DNA from: an uncultured delta proteobacterium
GTDB lineage: Bacteria > Myxococcota_A > Polyangia > Polyangiales > Polyangiaceae
Reading direction: 5' to 3'
NCBI GenBank assembly: GCA_903893335.1
Contig: CAITLX010000808.1
Span: 1 to 5,271, forward strand
Length of the DNA: 5,271 nucleotides
Shown here: piece by piece, positions 1 to 5,271 of the stretch
Layout of the letters: each line of letters opens with the position of its first letter
Position numbering within the stretch: position 1 is the stretch's first letter
Notes under the pieces: model-generated
The model's input: only the letters and a program-made list of their open reading frames with translations
Told to the model about the DNA's origin: nothing
The model's database searches: none
Made by a program: the position numbers and the translations under genes

Positions 1-665
1 CGCTGCGGCTCGGCGAGGGGGACCGCGTGCGCATCGCCGCGCTGCACGACGCCGCCGCCCTCGGACACGACGGCGCGGTGGGCGAGCTGATCGAGGCGAT
101 CCGGCGCGCGGGCGCGTGGGACGAGACGCTCTTCGTCGTCACGAGCGACGCGGCCACCTCGTCGGCGCGCGTGCCGTTCGGCGAGGGGGACGACCTGAGC
201 GAGGACGTGCTGGCGACGCCCCTCTGGCTGCGGCTTCCGCGCGGCGCCGCTGCCGGCACGGTCGTCGCCGCGCCGACGACGACCGTGGACGTCACCGCGA
301 CCGCGCTCGCAGCGCTGGGGCTCGCGCCTCCGCGCGATCTCGAGGGCACCGACCTCGCCCCCGCCGCGCTCGGCGCGCCGCTCGCGCCCCGCGCCCTGCT
401 CGCCACGCTCGGGTCGCGCTACGCGACGCGGTGGGGGTCGCAGGTGCTCTCGGGCGAGTCGGGGCGCGTCCCCGCGCTGTGCGATCTCGCGCGCGACGCC
501 GCGTGCGCCACCGACGCGGGTCGCGTCGCGCCGTTCACGGTCGAGGCGCTGTTCGGCGCGACCTGGCGCGCCGACGCAGCCGCGCACGCGAAGCGCCGCG
601 GCCCACGCGAGCCCGCGGCCATCGACGACGCGACCGCGGCGGCGCTCGCCGCGTGGGGCGGCTGA
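1..665 (+). CDS. Sulfatase-like (alkaline phosphatase superfamily) protein, C-terminal part; 5' end outside window
   Basis: The open frame runs from position 3 to the TGA at 663-665 (220 residues visible) with no stop upstream, so the start lies outside the window; the GTG at 27 is internal. The visible part fits the C-terminal half of sulfatases. A helix like the 'D..vG.ll..L' helix (HDGAVGELIEAI, residues 22-33) is followed by a strand ending TLFVVTSD (42-49), then SEDVLATPLWLRLP, like the family's 'yeE..rvPl.vr.P'. Next comes a TVDVTATALAALGL segment like 'vDl.PTll.laG', and a DLEGTDLAP stretch like 'l.G.sL.p'. The C-terminus, AALAAWGG, resembles the usual LkaLGY ending. Oddity: the strand normally ends SDHG or SDNG, with Asp and His/Asn binding metal; here it reads SDAATSSA and the following segment is short. 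The protein may therefore be catalytically altered or non-catalytic. The nucleophile Cys/Ser region is not in the window. Family assignment is fairly sure; substrate is unknown. Confidence 0.8.
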   Translation, partial: LRLGEGDRVRIAALHDAAALGHDGAVGELIEAIRRAGAWDETLFVVTSDAATSSARVPFGEGDDLSEDVLATPLWLRLPRGAAAGTVVAAPTTTVDVTATALAALGLAPPRDLEGTDLAPAALGAPLAPRALLATLGSRYATRWGSQVLSGESGRVPALCDLARDAACATDAGRVAPFTVEALFGATWRADAAAHAKRRGPREPAAIDDATAAALAAWGG

Positions 666-680
666 GCTCAGCGCAGCCGC
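658..680. terminator. Possible bidirectional hairpin between convergent genes
   Basis: Positions 658-664 (GCGGCTG) pair perfectly with 674-680 (CAGCCGC) around a 9-base loop. A perfect 12-bp palindrome, GCTGAGCTCAGC at 661-672, overlaps it and carries the stop codons of both converging genes. There is no run of T on either side, so this is not a classic intrinsic terminator. A short GC stem can arise by chance in such GC-rich DNA. It is listed because two converging genes with a 2-base gap need some way to end transcription. Confidence 0.25.
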
Positions 681-2314
681 ACGATGCGGATGGCGTCGGG
701 CCCCGGGAACAGCTCGCGCGCGAGCCGCCAACCCGAGGGCCAGGTGGCAGGGTCGGCGAGCGCCCGATCGACCCGCCCCGGGTGCGTCGCGAGCCAGCGC
801 GCGTCGAAGACGGCGAAGCCGAGGTCGTGCGCGCGCGCGTAGTCCTCGAGCTCGCCCAGGCTCGTGACGTACGGGAGGTAGGCGACGGCACCGCCGGGGA
901 CGGTGAGCGCGAAGCGCCCGTTGTTGGCCAGCACGCGCGCGCCGGCGGGGAGCAACTCGGCGACGGCGCGGTCGAGCGCTTCCATGCGCGCCACCGCGTC
1001 GGGCGCGCCGCGGATCTTCTCGGTGAGCCGCGCGGTGCGCGTCGCGTAGGTGACGACGAGCAGGAGCGCGAGGCCCGCGGCGGCTGCGCGTCGCCTCGAC
1101 GGCCAGCGCGCGGCGAGCGCCTCGCCCACGCGGTCGGCGCCGCGCGCCACGAGCGGGACGCTGAACAGCAGCGGACCGGCGAGGTAGCGCGCGGAGAAGT
1201 CGTCGCCCGAGAGCACCGCGGGCGCGAGCCCGAGCCCGACGAGCGACGCGAGCGCCGCAGTGGCGCCGCGCGTGCGCCGATCGGCGAGCCCCGCGAAGAC
1301 GCCCACGCACGCGAGCAGCGCGAGCAGCGGGTGCAGCAGCGCCATGCGGTGCACGCCCGCGCGCAGCGTCTGGCGCACGCCGGCCACGAGCCGCGCCGCG
1401 TCGGCCCGCAGCCCGCCGGAGGCGGCGCGGCGCTCGAAGTGGTCGGCGGCCACGATGGAGCGATCGGTGAAGGCCGCGTCGAGCACGAACGACGCATGAT
1501 CGCCCATCAGCGAGAAGAGCACGCGCTCGTCGCGATCGTAGAGATCGCTCGACTCGTCGGCGCTCCAGGCGATGCGGCGCTCGAGCTCCACGATGGGCGC
1601 GTTGTACGTGATCTTCGGGAGGACCTCGACGCGCCCGAGGTGCGCGCGCATCCACGCGCCGTACGGCACGACCACCACACAGACGAGCGCCGCAGCCGCG
1701 AGCACGCGCGACGCGCGCTCGCGCAGGCTGCCGGCGGCGAGCCCGAGCCACGCGAGGGTGACGAAGACGACGATGATCGTCTCGGAGCGCGTGAGCCAGC
1801 CGAGCCCGAGCGCGAGCCCCGAGGCGGCCGCCCAGCGGGTGCGCCCCGTGCCGAGCGCGAGCGCGGCGCAGGCGACCGCGGTGGCCGCGGTGAGCGCGAA
1901 CAGCGGCTCGAGCACGATCCCCGAGCCGAACGCGAGGTTCGGGTAGACGGCCGCGGCGACCGCCGCGAAGGCCCAGGTGGCGCGGCCGCCGAGCCCGCGC
2001 GCGAGCGCGACCATGGGCGCGACCGCGAGCGCCTGCGCGACGAGGCAGAGCGCGAGCCCCGCTCCGACGAGCGGCAGCCCCACCCGCGCGAGCGCTGCGG
2101 CGAGCAGCGGGAAGAGCGGCGGCTGCAAGAGGTCGTGGAAGAAGTGCAGCGAGCTGCGGTAGACGCCCTCGCGCGCGAGGTGATCGGCGAGGCTCAGGTA
2201 GTGCGCGCCGTCGGGCTGGTAGAGCCGCGGCGTCGCCGCCGTCGCGAGCGCGCCCACCGCGAGCGCGACCGCGCACGCGAGCGCGACCCACGCGCGACGC
2301 GCGCGATCGCTCAC
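668..2314 (-). CDS. Multi-spanning glycosyltransferase-like membrane protein (ArnT/PMT, GT-C type)
   Basis: A 548-residue integral membrane protein. I place the start at the GTG at 2314-2312, whose first bases overlap the stop of the upstream gene (GTGA). The frame stays open further upstream, but there it runs antisense-like through the SGNH gene and reads as Arg/Ala-rich shadow. A GAGG at 2328-2325, 10 bases before the GTG, is a usable ribosome site. Visible features: a first hydrophobic helix (about 8-28); then a loop with PDGAHY (Asp35), where GT-C enzymes keep their catalytic acidic residue; then QPPLFPL (64-70), as in the 'PPL.PLL' motif of this family. Several helices follow (about 82-105, 112-126, 134-153, 161-173, 179-194, 204-218, 325-343, 350-368, 378-390, 410-424), with LTRSE at 174-178 and ARYLAGPLLF at 375-384. 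A soluble C-terminal part of about 120 residues ends the protein. Such enzymes move a sugar from a polyprenyl-phosphate donor to a lipid, glycan or protein at the outer face of the inner membrane. Donor and acceptor cannot be told. It is probably coupled to the SGNH gene. Confidence 0.8.
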   Translation of the reverse strand: MSDRARRAWVALACAVALAVGALATAATPRLYQPDGAHYLSLADHLAREGVYRSSLHFFHDLLQPPLFPLLAAALARVGLPLVGAGLALCLVAQALAVAPMVALARGLGGRATWAFAAVAAAVYPNLAFGSGIVLEPLFALTAATAVACAALALGTGRTRWAAASGLALGLGWLTRSETIIVVFVTLAWLGLAAGSLRERASRVLAAAALVCVVVVPYGAWMRAHLGRVEVLPKITYNAPIVELERRIAWSADESSDLYDRDERVLFSLMGDHASFVLDAAFTDRSIVAADHFERRAASGGLRADAARLVAGVRQTLRAGVHRMALLHPLLALLACVGVFAGLADRRTRGATAALASLVGLGLAPAVLSGDDFSARYLAGPLLFSVPLVARGADRVGEALAARWPSRRRAAAAGLALLLVVTYATRTARLTEKIRGAPDAVARMEALDRAVAELLPAGARVLANNGRFALTVPGGAVAYLPYVTSLGELEDYARAHDLGFAVFDARWLATHPGRVDRALADPATWPSGWRLARELFPGPDAIRIVRLR

Positions 2315-3369
2315 GGCGACGCCGCCTCGACGCGCACGGGGCCCGGCGCGCGCGGCGTGCGCAGGTACGCGAGGCCGCCCGCGAGCGCCCACTCGGCGAA
2401 CTTCGGGTTGCTCTCGCGCCGCACGTGGTCGAGGTCGTCCTGAAAATCGTCGTCGACCAGCGGCGCGCCGAGGGTGAGGTCGACCACGCGCGCGGGCACC
2501 TCGCTCGCGAGCTCGGCCACGCGCTGCTCGTAGCGGCGCAGCGTCGTCTCGCGCGAGCGCGGCGACACGAGCCCCGGCAGCAGCGGAAAGAGCACGATCG
2601 TGGGCTCGACGCCGCGCGCGACGAAGTCGTCGACGAGGCTGCGCAGCGCGCGACGCTCGGCCGCGTCGTCGCAGGTCGCGAACTGCTCTTCCATGTGGCG
2701 GCGCCCCGCTGCGATGGAGGCCTCGCGCTGCTCGGCGTGCGTGGGCCCCGGCCGCACGAGATCGTGCAGCGCGTCGGTGAGCTTGCCGTAGCCGCGGTCG
2801 GACAGGAGCGTGGAGGCCGACAGCGCGCGCCCGAGGCGCCACTGAAGGAAGTTGCGGTTGTACGAGGTGAGCCCGTGCGTCGCGACGTCGGCCACGAAGT
2901 CGGAGGTGGTCCACCCGCGGGCGGGGAGGTTGGCGGGGCCCCCCACCGACGCCGGCAGCGTGCACAGGTCGTAGAACGTCGTGACGAGCACTGCGCGCGT
3001 GAGCCGCCCGCGCACCTTCGCGCCGGACGCGTCGCGCGCGTCGACGAGCGAGCGCACGCGGTGCTCCCACACCCACTGGTACGAGGTGAACGTGCCCCAC
3101 TCGACCGGGATGGGGGCGAGGCGCGCCCCTCCCTCGGCCTGCAACCGGTCGCGCACCGCGAGGAACGAGCGCGTGTGGCTCGAGCCGAGCACGAGGGTGT
3201 CGGGGTCGCCCGCCTCGTAGGCGGCGACGCCCTCCTCGACCTCCATCAGCTTGGGGGGCGCGGGCACGAGGCGCTGCAGCGCCGCGTCGGCGGCGACGAG
3301 CACGAGCAGCGCCGACGCAGCCACGGCCGCTGCCTCACGCCACCCTCGCTGCCACCGAAGCTTCGCCAC
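2311..3369 (-). CDS. Membrane-anchored SGNH/GDSL-hydrolase-like protein
   Basis: A 352-residue protein. The GTG start at 3369-3367 is the only candidate near the N-terminus, because an in-frame TGA lies 24 bases upstream (3396-3394). No strong Shine-Dalgarno is seen; a G-run at 3382-3378, 8 bases away, is the best. One hydrophobic helix (about 14-30) after a basic start predicts an N-in anchor with the rest outside the cytoplasm. DTLVLGSSHTRSF (57-69) matches SGNH block I, with Ser64 the probable nucleophile. Near the C-terminus, DDLDHV (311-316) gives the block V D-x-x-H pair (Asp312, His315), followed by NPKFAEWAL as in the family's 'G...fa..la'. A core strand, EPTIVLFPLLPG (255-266), lies between. 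Relatives include AlgJ/AlgX- and DltD-type proteins that handle acyl groups on envelope polymers; an O-acetyltransferase or esterase role on a glycan is inference. It overlaps the glycosyltransferase gene by 4 bases. Fold confidence is good; function is unknown. Confidence 0.8.
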   Translation of the reverse strand: MAKLRWQRGWREAAAVAASALLVLVAADAALQRLVPAPPKLMEVEEGVAAYEAGDPDTLVLGSSHTRSFLAVRDRLQAEGGARLAPIPVEWGTFTSYQWVWEHRVRSLVDARDASGAKVRGRLTRAVLVTTFYDLCTLPASVGGPANLPARGWTTSDFVADVATHGLTSYNRNFLQWRLGRALSASTLLSDRGYGKLTDALHDLVRPGPTHAEQREASIAAGRRHMEEQFATCDDAAERRALRSLVDDFVARGVEPTIVLFPLLPGLVSPRSRETTLRRYEQRVAELASEVPARVVDLTLGAPLVDDDFQDDLDHVRRESNPKFAEWALAGGLAYLRTPRAPGPVRVEAASP

Positions 3370-3428
3370 GTCCTCGACCCCCGCAGTCTCCGCTCACCGC
3401 ACCCGCGCGCCGCCGCGCAGGGCTGGGC
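3370..3428. other. Short intergenic gap, no clear promoter or terminator
   Basis: These 59 bases separate the PEGA gene stop from the SGNH gene start, both on the minus strand. A 5-bp GC stem with a 4-base loop (3405-3418) is the only structure and has no T-run. No convincing -35/-10 pair is seen. The genes could share a transcript, but the gap is wide enough that an unseen promoter is possible. Confidence 0.5.
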
Positions 3429-4961
3429 TCAGAACGCGCCGCCGAGGCCGACGAAGCCGCCGCCGGGCAGCGCCCACGCGACCGGCATGACCCGCACGCC
3501 GCTGGCCGTGGGGGCCTCCTTCGGATCGTACTTGTGCGGGTCGTGCGAGGTCGCGAGCAGCACGATGCCGACCACCGTGACGCCGACGCCCGCACCCGCG
3601 ATCGCGTAGCCGTAGAGATCGCGCTTCTTCACGCTGTCGACCTTGGCCGCGGCGAGGTTGACGTCCGACACGAGGCCCTCGCACTCGGCCTGGTGCAGCG
3701 CGAGCGCGCCGCTCGGGTCGTAGCAGTTGCCGAGCGGGCTCTTCGCCGCGTCGAGCGTCGCGGTCTTGGTCGAGAAGTCGTCCTGCGCGGTCGACTTCTG
3801 CCCCTTGTTCCACATGAGGTAGCCGACGCCGCCGCCCGCGAGCGCGACGCCGCCGACGGTGGCGACCCACCCCCACGCGCGCTGCGTCGACTCGCTCGAC
3901 GCGTAGTGCGCGCGGTAGGTCGGCGTGGGCTCGAGCACGATCTTCACCGTCGTCGTCTTGCCGCCGTCGAGCGTGACGTCGCGCTCGACCGACAGAAAAT
4001 CGCCGCGCTCGACCAGCAGGCGGTGCGGCCCGCGCGCCAGCTTGAGCGGCGCCGCGTAGGGGCCGCGGCTCGCGCCGTCGACGGTGACGACGGCCTGCGT
4101 CTCGCTCAGGTCGAGCGCGAGCACGGCGCCCTCGGCGGCGATGACCGAGGTGTCCTCGTCGGGCTCGAGCGTGACCTCGCCGCTGGCGCCGTCGCCGAGC
4201 GTGATGTCGCGGCGCGCGGTGCCGTAGCCGGCGCGGCGCAGCGCGATCTCGTGCTTGCCCGGAGCGACCGTGAGCGACTGCGTCAGCGGCGTCCGACCGG
4301 CGACCTGGCCGTCGATGAGCACATCGGCGCCCGGCAGGCGCGACTTCACCGTGACGTGCGCCGCCTTGCCCTCCATGGCGACGAGCTCGAACGCGACGTC
4401 CTGCGTCGCGCCGCCGGCGATGGTGATCTCCTTGCGCTGCGGCACGTAGCCGGGCGCGACGAGGCCGACGACGTGCGTGCCCGACGCGAGGCGAATGGGG
4501 GCGGTGGTCGGCGCCTTGCCGACGTCGACGTTGTCGACCTCGATGGTGGCCGCGACGCTGGAGGCGACGTTGATGCGCGCGATGTGCGCCGTCTGGTCGT
4601 CCTTGACCTGCTTGGCGCGCGCTACCTGCTCGGGCTTGAGCCCCGAGGTGTCGGCGAGCACCTTGTCGAGGGCGTCGGCGGCGTCGACCGGGCGCCCCAT
4701 GGCCGCGTAGACGAGGCCGAGGTTGAAGAGCACGACGGTGTTGCCGGTCAGGTCGTGCGCGCGCTTGAACTCGGCGAGCGCGCTCGCGTTGTCGCCGTCG
4801 TTGAAGTAGCGCAGGCCGCGGTCGAAGCGGTCGCGCGCCTCGGCCTTGGGGTCGGTGGCGGGCGCGTCGGCGCGCGCGGGGGGCGCGAGCGAGCCGACGA
4901 GCGGCACCGCGAGCGACGCGAGCAGGACATGGGCGACGAGGGGGCGTGCGAAGGTCGGCAT
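3429..4961 (-). CDS. Exported TPR/PEGA-repeat protein with C-terminal membrane hairpin
   Basis: A 510-residue protein starting at the ATG at 4961-4959. A Sec signal peptide covers residues 1-31, with a hydrophobic core and a likely signal peptidase I site after PPARA. Two TPR-like helix pairs follow (about 42-72 and 74-105), including ALAEFKRAHDLT and LFNLGLVYAAMGR. Then come three PEGA-type beta repeats at about 137-193, 212-267 and 290-345. The second is the clearest, with DVLIDGQVAGRTPL and a later PGKHEIALRRAGY. Two Gly-rich hydrophobic helices (about 364-384 and 451-471) flank a 66-residue loop with two cysteines (C413, C427). The tail ends GGGFVGLGGAF, a glycine-rich, aromatic-ended strand. 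This order is typical of PEGA proteins that are abundant in Myxococcota. PEGA and TPR modules bind proteins or cell-wall material, so an envelope scaffold role is likely but not shown; no catalytic motif is visible. A weak AGGA lies 11 bases before the ATG. Architecture is sure, function unknown. Confidence 0.9.
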   Translation of the reverse strand: MPTFARPLVAHVLLASLAVPLVGSLAPPARADAPATDPKAEARDRFDRGLRYFNDGDNASALAEFKRAHDLTGNTVVLFNLGLVYAAMGRPVDAADALDKVLADTSGLKPEQVARAKQVKDDQTAHIARINVASSVAATIEVDNVDVGKAPTTAPIRLASGTHVVGLVAPGYVPQRKEITIAGGATQDVAFELVAMEGKAAHVTVKSRLPGADVLIDGQVAGRTPLTQSLTVAPGKHEIALRRAGYGTARRDITLGDGASGEVTLEPDEDTSVIAAEGAVLALDLSETQAVVTVDGASRGPYAAPLKLARGPHRLLVERGDFLSVERDVTLDGGKTTTVKIVLEPTPTYRAHYASSESTQRAWGWVATVGGVALAGGGVGYLMWNKGQKSTAQDDFSTKTATLDAAKSPLGNCYDPSGALALHQAECEGLVSDVNLAAAKVDSVKKRDLYGYAIAGAGVGVTVVGIVLLATSHDPHKYDPKEAPTASGVRVMPVAWALPGGGFVGLGGAF

Positions 4962-4982
4962 GGGGGGTGGCGTCCTGTCCGG

Positions 4983-5014
4983 AGTGTATCGCGCGGGCGG
5001 GGAGCAGAGGTCAA
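4983..5014 (-). promoter_or_regulatory. Candidate sigma-70-type promoter for the TPR/PEGA gene
   Basis: On the minus strand, TTGACC (5014-5009, five of six bases of the -35 consensus) is followed by GATACACT (4990-4983). Reading the -10 as GATACA gives an 18-base spacer but only 3/6 matches. Reading it as TACACT gives 4/6 matches but a long 20-base spacer. This is the only AT-containing stretch in the intergenic region and lies just upstream of the PEGA start at 4961, so the position is right while the match is moderate. Confidence 0.4.
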
Positions 5015-5015
5015 A

Positions 5016-5040
5016 CGCTCGACGGGCGGCGCGTCGAGCG
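5016..5040 (-). terminator. Hairpin, possible terminator of the upstream gene
   Basis: Positions 5016-5024 (CGCTCGACG) and 5032-5040 (CGTCGAGCG) form a perfect 9-bp stem with a 7-base loop. Read on the minus strand, the stem is followed by TTT, which also begins the candidate -35 box. It lies about 70 bases after the stop of the upstream minus-strand gene, so an intrinsic terminator with a short T-run fits. Alternatively it is an operator abutting the -35 of the PEGA gene. Confidence 0.45.
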
Positions 5041-5069
5041 CGACGGGGCGCTCGCGCCGAGGGTCGCGG

Positions 5070-5138
5070 GCGAGCCGCTCACTTGAACGGGTTGTCGCCG
5101 GCGAGCCCTCACTTGAACGGGTTGTCGGCGGCGAGCCC
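5070..5138. repeat. Tandem duplication of about 30 bp covering a gene's 3' end and stop codon
   Basis: Unit 1 is 5070-5100 (31 bp) and unit 2 is 5101-5130 (30 bp), followed by 8 bases of a third unit (5131-5138, GCGAGCCC). The two units share an uninterrupted 20-base core, CTCACTTGAACGGGTTGTCG, at 5078-5097 and 5108-5127. One substitution separates them after that (5098 C versus 5128 G), and there is one base of length difference at the edge. Unit 2 holds the last codons and TGA of the upstream minus-strand gene; unit 1 is a second copy of those codons after the stop. Confidence 0.9.
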
Positions 5139-5271
5139 CTTCTGGTCGCTGCGCCGCGGAGGGGGAGCAGCGGTCGGGGGCGTGGTGGCGGGTGCCGCCG
5201 GGGTGGCAGCGACGGCGGCGCCGCCGCCAGGCGTGCCGGGCGCGCGCGGGGGGACGCGGGGGGCGCGCGCC
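5109..5271 (-). CDS. C-terminal end of an unidentified protein with Ala/Pro-rich tail; 5' part outside window
   Basis: The frame enters from the right edge and ends at the TGA at 5111-5109, giving 53 visible residues. They are an Ala/Pro/Thr-rich, low-complexity stretch of about 38 residues (with APGTPGGGAAVAATPAAP inside), then RRSDQKGLAADNPFK. It is supported as a real end, although short, by its placement on the same strand as its neighbour, by the shift from a low-complexity linker to a distinct charged tail, and by the duplication of exactly this end downstream. Pro/Ala-rich linkers with a short conserved tail are common at the ends of myxobacterial regulatory or envelope proteins, including Ser/Thr kinases, but nothing here identifies the main domain, so no function is given. 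The stretch is too short for a firm call. Confidence 0.6.
   Translation of the reverse strand, partial: ARAPRVPPRAPGTPGGGAAVAATPAAPATTPPTAAPPPRRSDQKGLAADNPFK

Noticed and set aside
535..1497. Minus-strand open frame (320 codons) in another frame of the glycosyltransferase
   Set aside because: Ser/Arg/Pro-rich shadow of the real membrane protein; it also crosses the convergent stops into the sulfatase-like gene.
116..2443. Very long plus-strand open frame (775 codons)
   Set aside because: Its translation is almost all Arg, Ala, Glu and Gly with no domain pattern. It crosses the sulfatase-like gene out of frame and then runs antisense to the glycosyltransferase. Long antisense frames are expected in DNA this GC-rich.
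3405..3418. Small GC hairpin after the PEGA gene stop as a terminator
   Set aside because: Only 5 bp of stem and no T-run; alternating GC makes such stems common by chance here.
2425..3609. Long plus-strand open frame (394 codons) opposite the SGNH and PEGA genes
   Set aside because: Low-complexity Arg/Ala/Glu composition, no hydrophobic or domain pattern, and it lies antisense to two well-supported genes.
3394..3876. Minus-strand frame of 160 codons inside the PEGA gene
   Set aside because: Arg/Gly-rich shadow frame; the PEGA frame carries a signal peptide, TPRs and PEGA repeats.
4748..5014. Minus-strand frame starting upstream of the PEGA gene (88 codons)
   Set aside because: Ser/Arg/Pro-rich, out of frame with the signal peptide, and it would run through the candidate promoter.
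5070..5138. CRISPR-like or multi-copy repeat array
   Set aside because: Only two units plus a fragment, directly abutting with no spacers, and explained by duplication of a gene end.

Overview
The window is very GC-rich, and its coding frames strongly prefer G or C in the third codon position. Together with a TPR/PEGA-repeat envelope protein that ends in a two-helix membrane hairpin, this suggests a soil-type Myxococcota (Polyangia-like) chromosome. That placement is inference from composition and gene style; there is no rRNA or other marker to fix it.

Layout: (1) Positions 1-665, plus strand, hold the 3' end of a sulfatase / alkaline-phosphatase-superfamily-like gene that begins outside the window. 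(2) Positions 668-4961, minus strand, hold three co-oriented genes. In transcription order they are a signal-peptide TPR/PEGA protein (4961-3429), a membrane-anchored SGNH/GDSL-hydrolase-like protein (3369-2311), and a multi-spanning ArnT/PMT-type (GT-C) glycosyltransferase-like protein (2314-668). The last two overlap by 4 bases (GTGA) and are very probably translationally coupled. The sulfatase-like gene and the glycosyltransferase gene converge with only 2 bases between their stop codons, inside a perfect 12-bp palindrome. (3) Positions 4962-5108 form the only sizeable intergenic region. It holds a strong hairpin, a candidate promoter for the PEGA gene, and a duplicated copy of the end of the next gene. 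(4) Positions 5109-5271, minus strand, hold the last 53 codons of a further gene with an Ala/Pro-rich tail ending in DNPFK. The last 30 bp or so of that gene, stop codon included, are repeated in tandem just after its stop.

How the genes may work together: the SGNH protein and the GT-C protein look like a two-gene envelope-glycan unit, with an extracytoplasmic esterase/acyltransferase-type domain plus a lipid-linked-sugar transferase. The nearby sulfatase-like gene could belong to the same surface-glycan theme, but it lies on the other strand and seems to lack a usual metal-ligand histidine. The PEGA protein is probably an envelope scaffold. Whether it shares a transcript with the downstream pair is uncertain, because the gap is 59 bp with no convincing promoter or terminator. 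No RNA genes, insertion sequences, CRISPR arrays or phage genes were seen.
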